In this document: positions 1-6,110 of the stretch, piece by piece
Position numbering within the stretch: the stretch's first letter is position 1
How the letters are laid out: the number at the start of each line of letters is the position of its first letter
From: Actinomycetes bacterium
GTDB taxonomy: Bacteria > Actinomycetota > Acidimicrobiia > Spongiisociales > UBA5794
Direction: 5' to 3'
DNA: 6,210 nucleotides
NCBI GenBank assembly: GCA_023336875.1
Contig: JAMBLH010000342.1
Location: forward strand, 1 to 6,210
Made by a program: the position numbers and the translations under genes
The notes under the pieces: model-generated
The model's database searches: none
The model's input: only the letters and a program-made list of their open reading frames with translations
Told to the model about the DNA's origin: nothing

Positions 1-2
1 AC

Positions 3-554
3 CTTGTTGAGCAGTTCGCTGATCGCATCGGCAAGATAGACACGGTCGCGTTTGCAGGATGGGCCCGAATCGTCATTCCCTTCCGAATAGGGACGGTAGC
101 GGCTGTGTGTGGTGCGTTCGCTGGAGTGGCGCTCATCACCACATCCGAATTCGTCGCATCCTGGAACGGGGTCATGTTCATGATCGGAACGGGCATCCTG
201 ATCGGAGCCACCCACGGGTTGGGCCACATCGTGGTAGGCAGGATCGGTGGTCTCCGTTTCACTGCATGGTTCATCGGCAGGGGACGACCCCAGCCCGGCG
301 TCAAGACGGACTATGCAACCTATCTTCGAGCAACACCGAGGATGAGAGCATGGATGCACGCTTCGGGTGCAATCGTCACCAAAGCTATCCCGTTCCTCCT
401 CATCCCCATTGCAATGGTGATGTCTGGGATCCCGATCTGGGTACCAGTGGCCCTCCTGGCTCTTGGCATCATCCAGATAGCAACGGACATTGCATGGTCC
501 ACGAAATCATCCGACTGGGCAAAATTTCGTCGCGAAATGGCGTTCACTCGCTAG
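3..554 (+). CDS. Membrane protein resembling an M50 metalloprotease, catalytic Glu absent (5'-partial)
   Basis: The reading frame is open from the left edge of the window to a TAG at 552-554, so 183 residues are visible and the true start lies outside. The GTG at 105 is only an internal candidate, because the residues before it (LVEQFADRIGKIDTVAFAGW...) read as plausible protein. Hydrophobic segments lie near visible residues 30-48, 57-80 and 108-145, indicating an integral membrane protein with three or four helices. Inside the second helix is ATHGLGHIVVGRIGG (bases 207-251), spaced like the HExxH zinc site of intramembrane M50 peptidases but with Gly where the catalytic Glu should be. A conserved-looking block follows (RPQPGVKTDYATYLR, then RAWMHASGAIVTK). 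The M50 resemblance is inferred from motif position and topology only; an inactive relative or an unrelated membrane family are both possible. The gene converges on the transporter operon and has no obvious functional link to it. Confidence 0.75.
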   Translation, partial: LVEQFADRIGKIDTVAFAGWARIVIPFRIGTVAAVCGAFAGVALITTSEFVASWNGVMFMIGTGILIGATHGLGHIVVGRIGGLRFTAWFIGRGRPQPGVKTDYATYLRATPRMRAWMHASGAIVTKAIPFLLIPIAMVMSGIPIWVPVALLALGIIQIATDIAWSTKSSDWAKFRREMAFTR

Positions 555-575
555 ACACTCCAACGGGCGTTTCGG

Positions 576-601
576 GGTCAGTCCTTGATGTAGGGCTGAC
601 C
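576..601. terminator. Hairpin between converging genes, possible bidirectional terminator
   Basis: GGTCAGTCCT (576-585) and AGGGCTGACC (592-601) form a 10-bp stem with one G-T pair and a 6-nt loop. The hairpin covers the last codons and the TGA of permease 2 and lies 21 bp past the stop of the converging plus-strand gene. Neither side has a U-tract, so it would be a U-less hairpin of the sort often proposed in actinobacteria. Its place between converging genes is the main argument; chance pairing within coding sequence cannot be excluded. Confidence 0.4.
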
Positions 602-1858
602 ATCGGCGGCTGGTGGGCGCGCCTTGCCCACAACACCAGCAACAACAATGATCGTCACGATGTAGGGTATCATCGATAGGAACTCGGAAGGGATGGGCGT
701 TCCGAGGATGCCCAACTTCTGCTGGAGTGCTCTTGCAAAGCCGAACACGAGCCCAGCGCCAAAAACACCCAGCGGCATCCAGCGACCGAAGATCATTGCA
801 GCCAATCCGATGAACCCGATTCCCGCGGTCATGTTCTCCTCGAACCGTGACACCTGGGCCAGCGTAAGGAAAGCTCCGCCAAACCCTGCAATCATGCCGC
901 CGAGTATCACGTTCCGATAGCGAACCCGATACACATTGATTCCGACGGTGTCGGCGGCTTCGGGATGCTCACCGACCGATCGGGATCGAAGGCCCCAACG
1001 CGTGTAGAACAATCCAAAGTGGAGACCGATTACCAGAATGAACGTCACGTAGATGAACATGTTGTGGTTGAAGAACATCGGGCCGAGGACAGGAATATCA
1101 CCGAGAAACGGGATCTTCGTTGGACTGAACCGACCGGGCGAGTTCAGATGCGTTGCTTCAGAGAGCACGCGACGAGCAAGGAACGATGTCAGACCAAGTG
1201 CGAAGATGTTGATGACGACTCCGGCAATGATCTGATCGATCCTGAACCGGATTGCAAGAACCGCAAGCACAGCTCCAAGGAGTGCTCCGGTGAGCACCGC
1301 TCCCACGAGGCCAGCCCATATGCCCCAGGCTGATCCAACGATGGTGCCAACAAAGGCGGCCGTGAGCAGCTGTCCTTCGATCGCTATGTTGATGACGCCT
1401 ACGCGCTCGCACATGAGGCCTGTCAACGCACCAAGCGTCACCGGCACGGACAGTACGACGGTTGCCCGAAGCATCCCGACCAAGCTGAACGACTTGCCGC
1501 TCGCTGCCCAGGTCAGAAATGCGAATGCGACCAGGATAAGCCCGATTGCGAGCGCGAGGTTCGTCCACTTGACATGAGAGCGCCTCAGGACCATTCCCCC
1601 GAGGAACGCGAGAATGCCGCTGACAATGAATCCAAGCCACCGCGAGTTCACGGTCCATGCAAGATCCTCGAAGCGGGCCTGTGGGAGCGATAGCTTGAAA
1701 GTCGACTGGACGCCAGCTTCGCTGCCAAGTGCGAACACCCAGAACACAAATACCGCGAGAACAATCAATATGACGCCGACTATCGTCGCACGGCGCTCCG
1801 CCGGTGTGACCCTCTTGCCTTCACCCTCGTAGATTGCGGTGTCAGATTCGGGCTTCAT
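578..1858 (-). CDS. BMP-family ABC transporter permease 2 (NupQ-type, BPD_transp_2)
   Basis: This is an inner-membrane channel subunit of the importer, 426 residues from the ATG at 1858. That start is chosen because it forms an ATGA overlap with the stop of permease 1; a GTG at 1867 would add only three residues. Family signatures are ERVGVINIAIEGQ (151-163), the ATPase-contacting loop VGEHPEAADTVGIN (295-308) and ENMTAGIGFIGLAAMIFGRW (341-360), all typical of the second permease in NupOPQ-type operons. Many hydrophobic helices are visible. The first 125 or so residues are a charged cytoplasmic start (KPESDTAIYEGEGKR) followed by about three extra helices before the core domain. Short relatives of roughly 310-320 residues lack this; long forms are, from memory, common in Actinomycetota. 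It is the last gene of the operon. Family assignment is very secure; the transported substrate is not shown by this sequence. Confidence 0.95.
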   Translation of the reverse strand: MKPESDTAIYEGEGKRVTPAERRATIVGVILIVLAVFVFWVFALGSEAGVQSTFKLSLPQARFEDLAWTVNSRWLGFIVSGILAFLGGMVLRRSHVKWTNLALAIGLILVAFAFLTWAASGKSFSLVGMLRATVVLSVPVTLGALTGLMCERVGVINIAIEGQLLTAAFVGTIVGSAWGIWAGLVGAVLTGALLGAVLAVLAIRFRIDQIIAGVVINIFALGLTSFLARRVLSEATHLNSPGRFSPTKIPFLGDIPVLGPMFFNHNMFIYVTFILVIGLHFGLFYTRWGLRSRSVGEHPEAADTVGINVYRVRYRNVILGGMIAGFGGAFLTLAQVSRFEENMTAGIGFIGLAAMIFGRWMPLGVFGAGLVFGFARALQQKLGILGTPIPSEFLSMIPYIVTIIVVAGVVGKARPPAADGQPYIKD

Positions 1859-3051
1859 GATCCCCACCCTGTTGACATCGTTGTGCCCGCTTCCTGCTCA
1901 GGTGTCTTGATCCGATAGATCGCTCGTACCAGTTCTGGGGCGGCAATCATCACGATGATCAGGGCCTGAAGTACCAACACCAGGTCGATTGGGATGCCAG
2001 CAGCACCTTGCATTTCACGCCCTCCAGCTTTCAGCGCCCCAAAGAGCAATCCTGCAAAGAGGACGCCAACCGGGTGGGACCGACCAAGCAGAGCAAGCGC
2101 AATTGCATCGAAGCCGATGTTGCCGGAGAAGTTGGATATACCACGGTATGGCTCCAGTCCAAGGATCTGATTTGCGCCCGCCAGTCCCGCGAGAGCGCCG
2201 GAAACGGCCATGACGGACACATACACCCACGCAACGCTCATTCCCGCGTAGCGACCACCATCGGGGTTGAACCCGACCGCACGGAACTCGAATCCCATCG
2301 TTGTTCGGTACATGAGCCACCACACGAACGCCACGGCTGCGAGCGCGACCAGAAACCCGATCTGGAGTCGGTGATCGCCCAACAGCCTGGGGAACTGTGC
2401 TGCCACATTGGCTGGCCGCGATATCGGGTCATTTCTGCCCGGCGCCTGATAGATCGACGACTTCAGGAGGTAATCGACGAGGAAGAGCGCAATGAAATTC
2501 AACATGATCGTTGTGATCACCTCATGGGCACCGGTCTTTGCCTTGAGGAGGCCAGCTATCCCCGCCCAGAATGCTCCACCGACAATTGCAGCTGCCAGAG
2601 CGAGGGGGATAAGGACAATTGCAGGAAGGTCAAGCGAAAAGCCAACCCAGAGCGCTGCCATGCCACCAATGAGCATCTGGCCATTCACACCGATGTTGAA
2701 GAGGCCTGCCTGAAACCCGACCGCAACCGCAAGACCGGCGAGTATCAACGGAGTTGCAGCGAATAGCGTCTCGGAAATAGCCCTGGGCGAACCGAGAGAA
2801 CCAAGAAAAAGGGCTTTGAAGGCATTGAAGATACCGTCCATCGTCAGACGGAACGCCTCAGCAGGGTCGGAACCCCACAGAGGAAGCGTGTCGACGTCCG
2901 TTAGCGCGATGATGACCGCGCCGATGATCAGGGCGGTAAGAACAGCCAGGACCGGCACGATCATCGCCTGGGCGAGGGAACTCCCGACACCACTGACACG
3001 CGCGTACCATGCCGAGTAACCCTGATCGCCCCAGTCTCCATCACTGCTCAT
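1855..3051 (-). CDS. BMP-family ABC transporter permease 1 (NupP-type, BPD_transp_2)
   Basis: This is the other half of the membrane channel, 398 residues. The ATG at 3049-3051 overlaps the ATPase stop as ATGA, and GGAGAGG at 3062-3068 lies 10 nt upstream, so the start is well supported. After a cytoplasmic N-terminus and a first helix at about 28-50, the BPD_transp_2 core begins near residue 95. Key blocks are GLFNIGVNGQMLIGG (116-130), TGAHEVITTIMLNFIA (173-188), the likely ATPase-coupling loop AVGFNPDGGRYAGM (258-271) and NIGFDAIALALLGR (311-324). Two small departures from the commonest family forms are NGQ where the partner permease has EGQ, and GG where AA is usual before RYAGM. Its TGA overlaps the permease 2 start. 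In the family this subunit pairs with the NupQ type as a heterodimer. Ligand specificity is mainly set by the binding protein. Confidence 0.95.
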   Translation of the reverse strand: MSSDGDWGDQGYSAWYARVSGVGSSLAQAMIVPVLAVLTALIIGAVIIALTDVDTLPLWGSDPAEAFRLTMDGIFNAFKALFLGSLGSPRAISETLFAATPLILAGLAVAVGFQAGLFNIGVNGQMLIGGMAALWVGFSLDLPAIVLIPLALAAAIVGGAFWAGIAGLLKAKTGAHEVITTIMLNFIALFLVDYLLKSSIYQAPGRNDPISRPANVAAQFPRLLGDHRLQIGFLVALAAVAFVWWLMYRTTMGFEFRAVGFNPDGGRYAGMSVAWVYVSVMAVSGALAGLAGANQILGLEPYRGISNFSGNIGFDAIALALLGRSHPVGVLFAGLLFGALKAGGREMQGAAGIPIDLVLVLQALIIVMIAAPELVRAIYRIKTPEQEAGTTMSTGWGS

Positions 3052-4595
3052 GAAGCTTCGGCCTCTCCTGCGCCACCAAGCATCGCGAGGCCGATCTCAG
3101 TTGTCGAGGCCGATCCGTCGAATTCGCCGGCAATGCGTCCTTCGTACATCACGAGAATCCGATCGGACAACGCCTTGATCTCATCCAATTCCGAGGACAC
3201 AATGAGAACCGCGGCGCCAGCATCTCTCTCTTCAATAATACGCGAGTGGATGTATTCGATCGAACCGACGTCGATCCCGCGTGTCGGTTGGGAAGCGATC
3301 ACGAGCGTAACGTCGCGGTCGAATTCCCTCGCGACAATGACCTTTTGCTGATTACCGCCTGACAGCGTTGATACGAGCACGTTGATTCCAGGTGTGCGAA
3401 CGTCATACTCCTCGACGAGCCGCTCAGCTCGGTCACTCGCTTCGCTCCAGTTCATCTGGACGCCCCGCGATATCGGTGACTCGTAGTACGAGTCCAGAAC
3501 GATGTTCTCGGTGATGGTGAAGGGCAGTACCAACCCGCTCCGCTGTCGGTCCTCAGGCACGTGGGCGACGTCCATCTTGTGGATCGCGCGTGGCGACTTG
3601 GTGGTGACGTCCTCTCCCCCGAGATAAACGGTTCCGCTCATTGATGGCTGGAGTCCCGTGAGCGATTCAACCAACTCCGTCTGGCCATTGCCCTGCACTC
3701 CTGCAATACCGACAATCTCTCCCGCCCGAACGTCGAACGACATACCGTTCACCGCCAATTGGCCTCGGTCATCGAGAACCGAAAGATTGTCGACCAACAA
3801 CACGACCTCAAGCGGCTTGGACTCTGACTTGTCCACGACAAGATCCACGGGTCTTCCTACCATCAGCTCAGCGAGCTTCTCCTCCGTAACATCCTTCGGA
3901 ACGACCTCGGCGACAGTCTTCCCGCGACGCATGATCACAATTCGGTCTGCGATCTCGAGCGCTTCACCGAGCTTGTGGCTGATGAAGACGATGCCTTTGC
4001 CGTCGGCCTTCAAGCCCTCGACGATCTTGAAGAAGCCCTCGACCTCGCTCGGTGTGAGCACAGATGTGGGCTCATCGAAAATAACGAAATTGGCGTCACG
4101 CGAGAGCGCCTTGATGATCTCAACCCTCTGTTGGCTTCCCACGGGAAGATCTTCGACATAGGTGTCGGGGTCCACCTCAAGTCCGTAACGCGCCGAGATC
4201 GTACGGACGCGATCTCGCGCTGTCTTCTGGTCGATCCAACCCGCCACTTCTGTTGGTTCATCACCGAGCACAACGTTCTCAGAAACAGTGAATACGGGCA
4301 CGAGCATGAAATGCTGATGCACCATGCCAATCCCTGCCGCGATGGCGTCGCTCGGCGACTCCATGACGATCGGCACATCGTCGACCAGCACCTCACCCGA
4401 AGTTGGCGTGTAGAGCCCGTACAGGATGTTCATCAGCGTGGTCTTGCCAGCGCCGTTCTCACCCAGGAGAGCCACAGTCTCGCCCTCTGACACGGTCAGG
4501 TTGACATCATCACATGCGAGCACACCGGGGAATTGCTTGGTGATGTGACGCAACTCAAGTGTCAGGCGCTTCTCCGATGCCGATGCTCGGCTCAC
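3048..4595 (-). CDS. BMP-family ABC transporter ATPase with two fused nucleotide-binding domains (NupO-type)
   Basis: This is the cytoplasmic ATPase that powers the importer. Numbering from the GTG at 4595 (515 residues), domain 1 has Walker A GENGAGKT (45-52), Q-loop Gln94, a family-type signature LPVGSQQ (150-156), Walker B FVIFDE (170-175) and switch His207. Domain 2 has a degenerate Walker A, GVQGNGQTEL (299-308), with no GKT, an intact LSGGNQQ (411-417), and SQPTRGID (435-442) in place of a DEP Walker B. This asymmetry is normal for ribose- and nucleoside-type double ATPases: one site hydrolyses ATP and the other is structural. The start is uncertain. The frame is open to another GTG at 4673, giving 541 residues, and a TTG at 4643 is possible. 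I prefer 4595 because the family is usually about 510 residues, homology starts near LTLELRHITKQFPG, and the longer start lies inside a hairpin. No clear Shine-Dalgarno sequence precedes 4595. The stop overlaps permease 1. Confidence 0.93.
   Translation of the reverse strand: MSRASASEKRLTLELRHITKQFPGVLACDDVNLTVSEGETVALLGENGAGKTTLMNILYGLYTPTSGEVLVDDVPIVMESPSDAIAAGIGMVHQHFMLVPVFTVSENVVLGDEPTEVAGWIDQKTARDRVRTISARYGLEVDPDTYVEDLPVGSQQRVEIIKALSRDANFVIFDEPTSVLTPSEVEGFFKIVEGLKADGKGIVFISHKLGEALEIADRIVIMRRGKTVAEVVPKDVTEEKLAELMVGRPVDLVVDKSESKPLEVVLLVDNLSVLDDRGQLAVNGMSFDVRAGEIVGIAGVQGNGQTELVESLTGLQPSMSGTVYLGGEDVTTKSPRAIHKMDVAHVPEDRQRSGLVLPFTITENIVLDSYYESPISRGVQMNWSEASDRAERLVEEYDVRTPGINVLVSTLSGGNQQKVIVAREFDRDVTLVIASQPTRGIDVGSIEYIHSRIIEERDAGAAVLIVSSELDEIKALSDRILVMYEGRIAGEFDGSASTTEIGLAMLGGAGEAEAS
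3062..3068 (-). promoter_or_regulatory. Ribosome binding site of permease 1
   Basis: GGAGAGG on the minus strand lies inside the last codons of the ATPase gene, 10 nt before the permease ATG. With the ATGA overlap it fixes this start and suggests re-initiation by ribosomes that finish the ATPase gene. Confidence 0.6.
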
Positions 4596-4617
4596 ACTAG
4601 GAGTGCGCTGGGCAGTA

Positions 4618-4660
4618 CGCGTCTGTCCCGCTTCTCCCGTCAAAACCTTCCCCAGACGCG
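4618..4660. other. Second inverted repeat in the binding protein-ATPase gap
   Basis: CGCGTCTG (4618-4625) and CAGACGCG (4653-4660) are perfect 8-bp arms around a 27-nt spacer. The right arm abuts the strong hairpin at 4660-4691 and shares base 4660 with it, so the leader of the ATPase message could stack two hairpins. GAGAAG in the minus-strand transcript (4636-4631) could also pair with CTTCTC of the neighbouring stem (4665-4660), giving a competing fold. The pairing is seen in the sequence; any switching is inference. Confidence 0.4.
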
Positions 4661-4691
4661 AGAAGGGCCCCACTTGCGTGGGGCCCTTCTC
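4660..4691 (-). terminator. Strong intercistronic hairpin, likely partial terminator or mRNA 3'-end stabiliser
   Basis: GAGAAGGGCCCCAC (4660-4673) pairs perfectly with GTGGGGCCCTTCTC (4678-4691): 14 bp with a TTGC loop. It begins 22 nt after the stop of the binding-protein gene in the direction of transcription. No immediate U-tract follows; the transcript continues GCGTCTGGGGAAGG and then UUUU. Hairpins here are common in ABC importer operons and raise the ratio of binding protein to membrane parts, by partial termination or by blocking 3' exonucleases. The alternative ATPase start (GTG at 4673) and an AGAAGGG that could serve as its Shine-Dalgarno sequence both sit in the stem. Confidence 0.75.
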
Positions 4692-4713
4692 TTTGGTCAG
4701 TCAATCCGCCGAA

Positions 4714-5922
4714 TCAGTATCCGACTGGAGTGAAGGCAGCCTCGACCTTTCCGTCCTTGATGTCCTGGATGAGCTGAAGAACTTCTTCCTTCAGTTCGCT
4801 GGAAACTCTTGCATCCCAATCGTGGAATTCAGAGAGTCCAACGCCATCGTTCGCCAAGTTTCCAACGAACGAGCCAGGCGTCCATGAATCCTCGGCCTGC
4901 CCCTGAACGGACAGTGTGATGAACGGAGCAATCGCCTTCTCCACGGTCGTCAACCACAGGGACGCGTACTGCTCAGGCATCGCGAAGAACGCATCGGCAT
5001 CGACACCAATGAGTGCTGCATCGAGACCGGAGTCGTTGATCACGTCACCGGCAGGAAGGTTGATTGCGCCACCCACAGGGATGATCATGTCACAACCCTC
5101 GTCGAAGAGACCCTCAGCCGTGGTACCGGCAAGCACCATGTCGGTGAAGCTTCCGGTGAAGAGACCGTCCTGGTCGTCAACATTCCAACCGAGCACTGTC
5201 ACATCAGTGCCTTTGATCTCGTTGTAGTGCGCAGCTCCACGCGTGAAGCCGTCCATGAAGATTGCAACCGTCGGGAAGTTCGCGCCACCGTACGTGCACA
5301 GGATGCCGGATTGCGACACTCCTGCAGCAAGGTAGCCGGCAGCAAATGCTGCCTCGTCCGTCTGATAGACAAGCTCGCGTACATTTTCCAGACCCAAAGG
5401 TGCAAAGTTCTCATCGGTGAGAACGTTGTCGATCATGGTCCAGATAATGTCAGGATTTGCCGCAGCGTTGATCGCTGTTACTTCGCCAAGAGCGAATCCA
5501 ACGGTCACGATGTGCTCGCAACCCTGGGAGATGAACTGATCGACGTTCGGCTGCCAGTCAGAAGCATCCGTTGACTCGAGGAAGAATGAATCCTCCGTGG
5601 CGAACCCGGCTGCCATTGCATCCTGGACGCCCTGCCATGCGCTTGCGTTGAAGCTCTGATCGTCAACACCAGCAAGGTCGGTGACGAGACAGGTCTTAAC
5701 AGGCGTAAACGCCGTTGCGGGAGCCGCAGTCGTTGTCGTCTCTGCAGCTACGGTCGTTTCCGTTGCAGCTACCGTTGTCTCCGTTGCAGCTACGGTCGTT
5801 TCCGTTGCACCAGCGACGGTGGTCGTCGTGTCATCTGAATCGCTGCTACATGCCGCAGCGATAAGAGCGAGAGCGAGGATGAGTACAAAGACTGCCCCTC
5901 TTCTCTTGAATACTGAGCGCAT
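4714..5922 (-). CDS. BMP-family substrate-binding lipoprotein of the ABC importer (BmpA/PnrA-like)
   Basis: This is the extracytoplasmic ligand receptor, 402 residues from the ATG at 5922. The start is fixed by a signal peptide (MRSVFKRRG, hydrophobic helix to about 20, lipobox ending IAAAC with lipidated Cys25) and by GAAAGGG six nt upstream. The frame stays open to 6054, but the extra residues are not signal-like. Residues 26-72 are a Thr/Ala/Glu/Asp-rich spacer with ATETTVA repeats that presumably holds the receptor off the membrane. The Bmp domain runs from about 75 to the end: CLVTDLAGVDDQSFNASAWQ (78-97) has the family DDxSFN ligand motif, followed by VTVGFALG (139-146), IPVGGAINLP (281-290), IGVDADAF (305-312) and Lys329, near the positions where PnrA binds nucleosides. 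Characterised relatives bind purine nucleosides; other ligands remain possible. Four cysteines (78, 135, 209, 277) lie in the exported domain. It is the first gene of the operon. Confidence 0.95.
   Translation of the reverse strand: MRSVFKRRGAVFVLILALALIAAACSSDSDDTTTTVAGATETTVAATETTVAATETTVAAETTTTAAPATAFTPVKTCLVTDLAGVDDQSFNASAWQGVQDAMAAGFATEDSFFLESTDASDWQPNVDQFISQGCEHIVTVGFALGEVTAINAAANPDIIWTMIDNVLTDENFAPLGLENVRELVYQTDEAAFAAGYLAAGVSQSGILCTYGGANFPTVAIFMDGFTRGAAHYNEIKGTDVTVLGWNVDDQDGLFTGSFTDMVLAGTTAEGLFDEGCDMIIPVGGAINLPAGDVINDSGLDAALIGVDADAFFAMPEQYASLWLTTVEKAIAPFITLSVQGQAEDSWTPGSFVGNLANDGVGLSEFHDWDARVSSELKEEVLQLIQDIKDGKVEAAFTPVGY
5744..5806 (-). repeat. Three tandem 21-bp repeats encoding the linker
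   Basis: Three 21-bp units (5744-5764, 5765-5785, 5786-5806) start GCAGCTAC on the plus strand. The outer two are identical and the middle one differs at three bases. They encode the ATETTVA heptads of the binding-protein linker, and a more diverged unit follows at 5807. In-frame repeats like this can gain or lose units by slippage without breaking the gene. Confidence 0.85.
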
Positions 5923-5928
5923 CACGCA

Positions 5929-5935
5929 CCCTTTC
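5929..5935 (-). promoter_or_regulatory. Ribosome binding site of the binding-protein gene
   Basis: GAAAGGG on the minus strand lies 6 nt before the ATG at 5922. It decides the start in favour of the signal-peptide methionine over upstream in-frame codons, including the GTG immediately before it. Confidence 0.7.
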
Positions 5936-5982
5936 GTTAGTCGAATTTTGCATCCCAATCCAGAGGAATGGGGAACATCAGA

Positions 5983-6013
5983 ATGATAGCGACCTTTCCC
6001 CCAATAGTTCATG
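5983..6013 (-). promoter_or_regulatory. Candidate operon promoter
   Basis: TATCAT on the minus strand (5983-5988) matches TATAAT at five of six positions. A 17-nt spacer separates it from a poor -35 candidate, TGAACT. Transcription would start near 5976, leaving a leader of about 54 nt. GGGGAA (5970-5975) and TTCCCC (5996-6001) form a dyad around the -10 that could serve as an operator or leader hairpin. The -35 is weak, and actinobacterial promoters are hard to call by eye. Confidence 0.3.
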
Positions 6014-6026
6014 TGACGATGCACTA

Positions 6027-6069
6027 CACACGACATACGACATACGACTGGCATACGACAAGAAGTCGT
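6027..6069. repeat. Heptamer direct repeats and small inverted repeat upstream of the operon
   Basis: On the plus strand CACACGA, CATACGA, CATACGA run head to tail (6027-6047). After CTGG a further CATACGA follows (6052-6058). The last unit runs into ACGAC-AAGAA-GTCGT (6055-6069), a perfect 5-bp inverted repeat. The cluster sits 105-147 bp upstream of the binding-protein start, in non-coding DNA, as expected for a regulator-binding site. No known regulator motif was recognised. Confidence 0.5.
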
Positions 6070-6087
6070 TAATCGTAAAGCGAAGCG

Positions 6088-6110
6088 GTCAGCGGACGTA
6101 GTCCGCTGTC
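6088..6110 (-). terminator. Hairpin at the end of the right-edge gene, possible terminator
   Basis: CAGCGGAC (6090-6097) and GTCCGCTG (6101-6108) form an 8-bp stem with a 3-nt loop; a further G-C pair (6088/6110) follows a mismatch. It begins at the stop codon of the minus-strand gene. The transcript after it (GACCGCTTCGCTTTACG) has no run of U, so termination is plausible but unproven. It would separate that gene from the transporter operon. Confidence 0.45.

Noticed and set aside
59..679. 206-codon plus-strand frame overlapping both the membrane protein and the end of permease 2
   Set aside because: It runs out of frame across two well-supported genes, and its product is a His/Arg/Gly-rich jumble with no hydrophobic or domain pattern.
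1158..1658. 166-codon minus-strand frame inside permease 2
   Set aside because: It is an alternate frame of the permease gene; the real frame carries all the family motifs.
1859..1867. GTG at 1867 as start of permease 2
   Set aside because: It adds only three residues, lies within the G-rich stretch likely used for ribosome binding, and loses the ATGA coupling seen at both junctions.
2008..2766. 252-codon plus-strand open frame opposite permease 1
   Set aside because: Its translation is rich in Arg, Glu, Cys and His without domain character, and it lies wholly antisense to a clear BPD_transp_2 gene; it is a shadow of high-GC codon use.
3658..4490. Plus-strand frames of 167 and 171 codons opposite the ATPase gene
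   Set aside because: They are antisense shadows of the Walker and signature regions, with low-complexity Ser/Thr- or His/Asp-rich products.
3048..4595. Degenerate second ATP site read as a sign of decay
   Set aside because: GNGQ without GKT and QPTRG in place of a DEP Walker B are normal for this class of fused ATPases, so the gene appears intact.
5744..5806. Possible CRISPR-like repeat
   Set aside because: The units are directly abutting, in frame and encode a linker; there are no spacers.
5923..6054. In-frame extension of the binding protein to an upstream start at 6054
   Set aside because: It would place 44 non-signal residues in front of a textbook lipoprotein signal peptide and would cover the ribosome binding site and candidate promoter.
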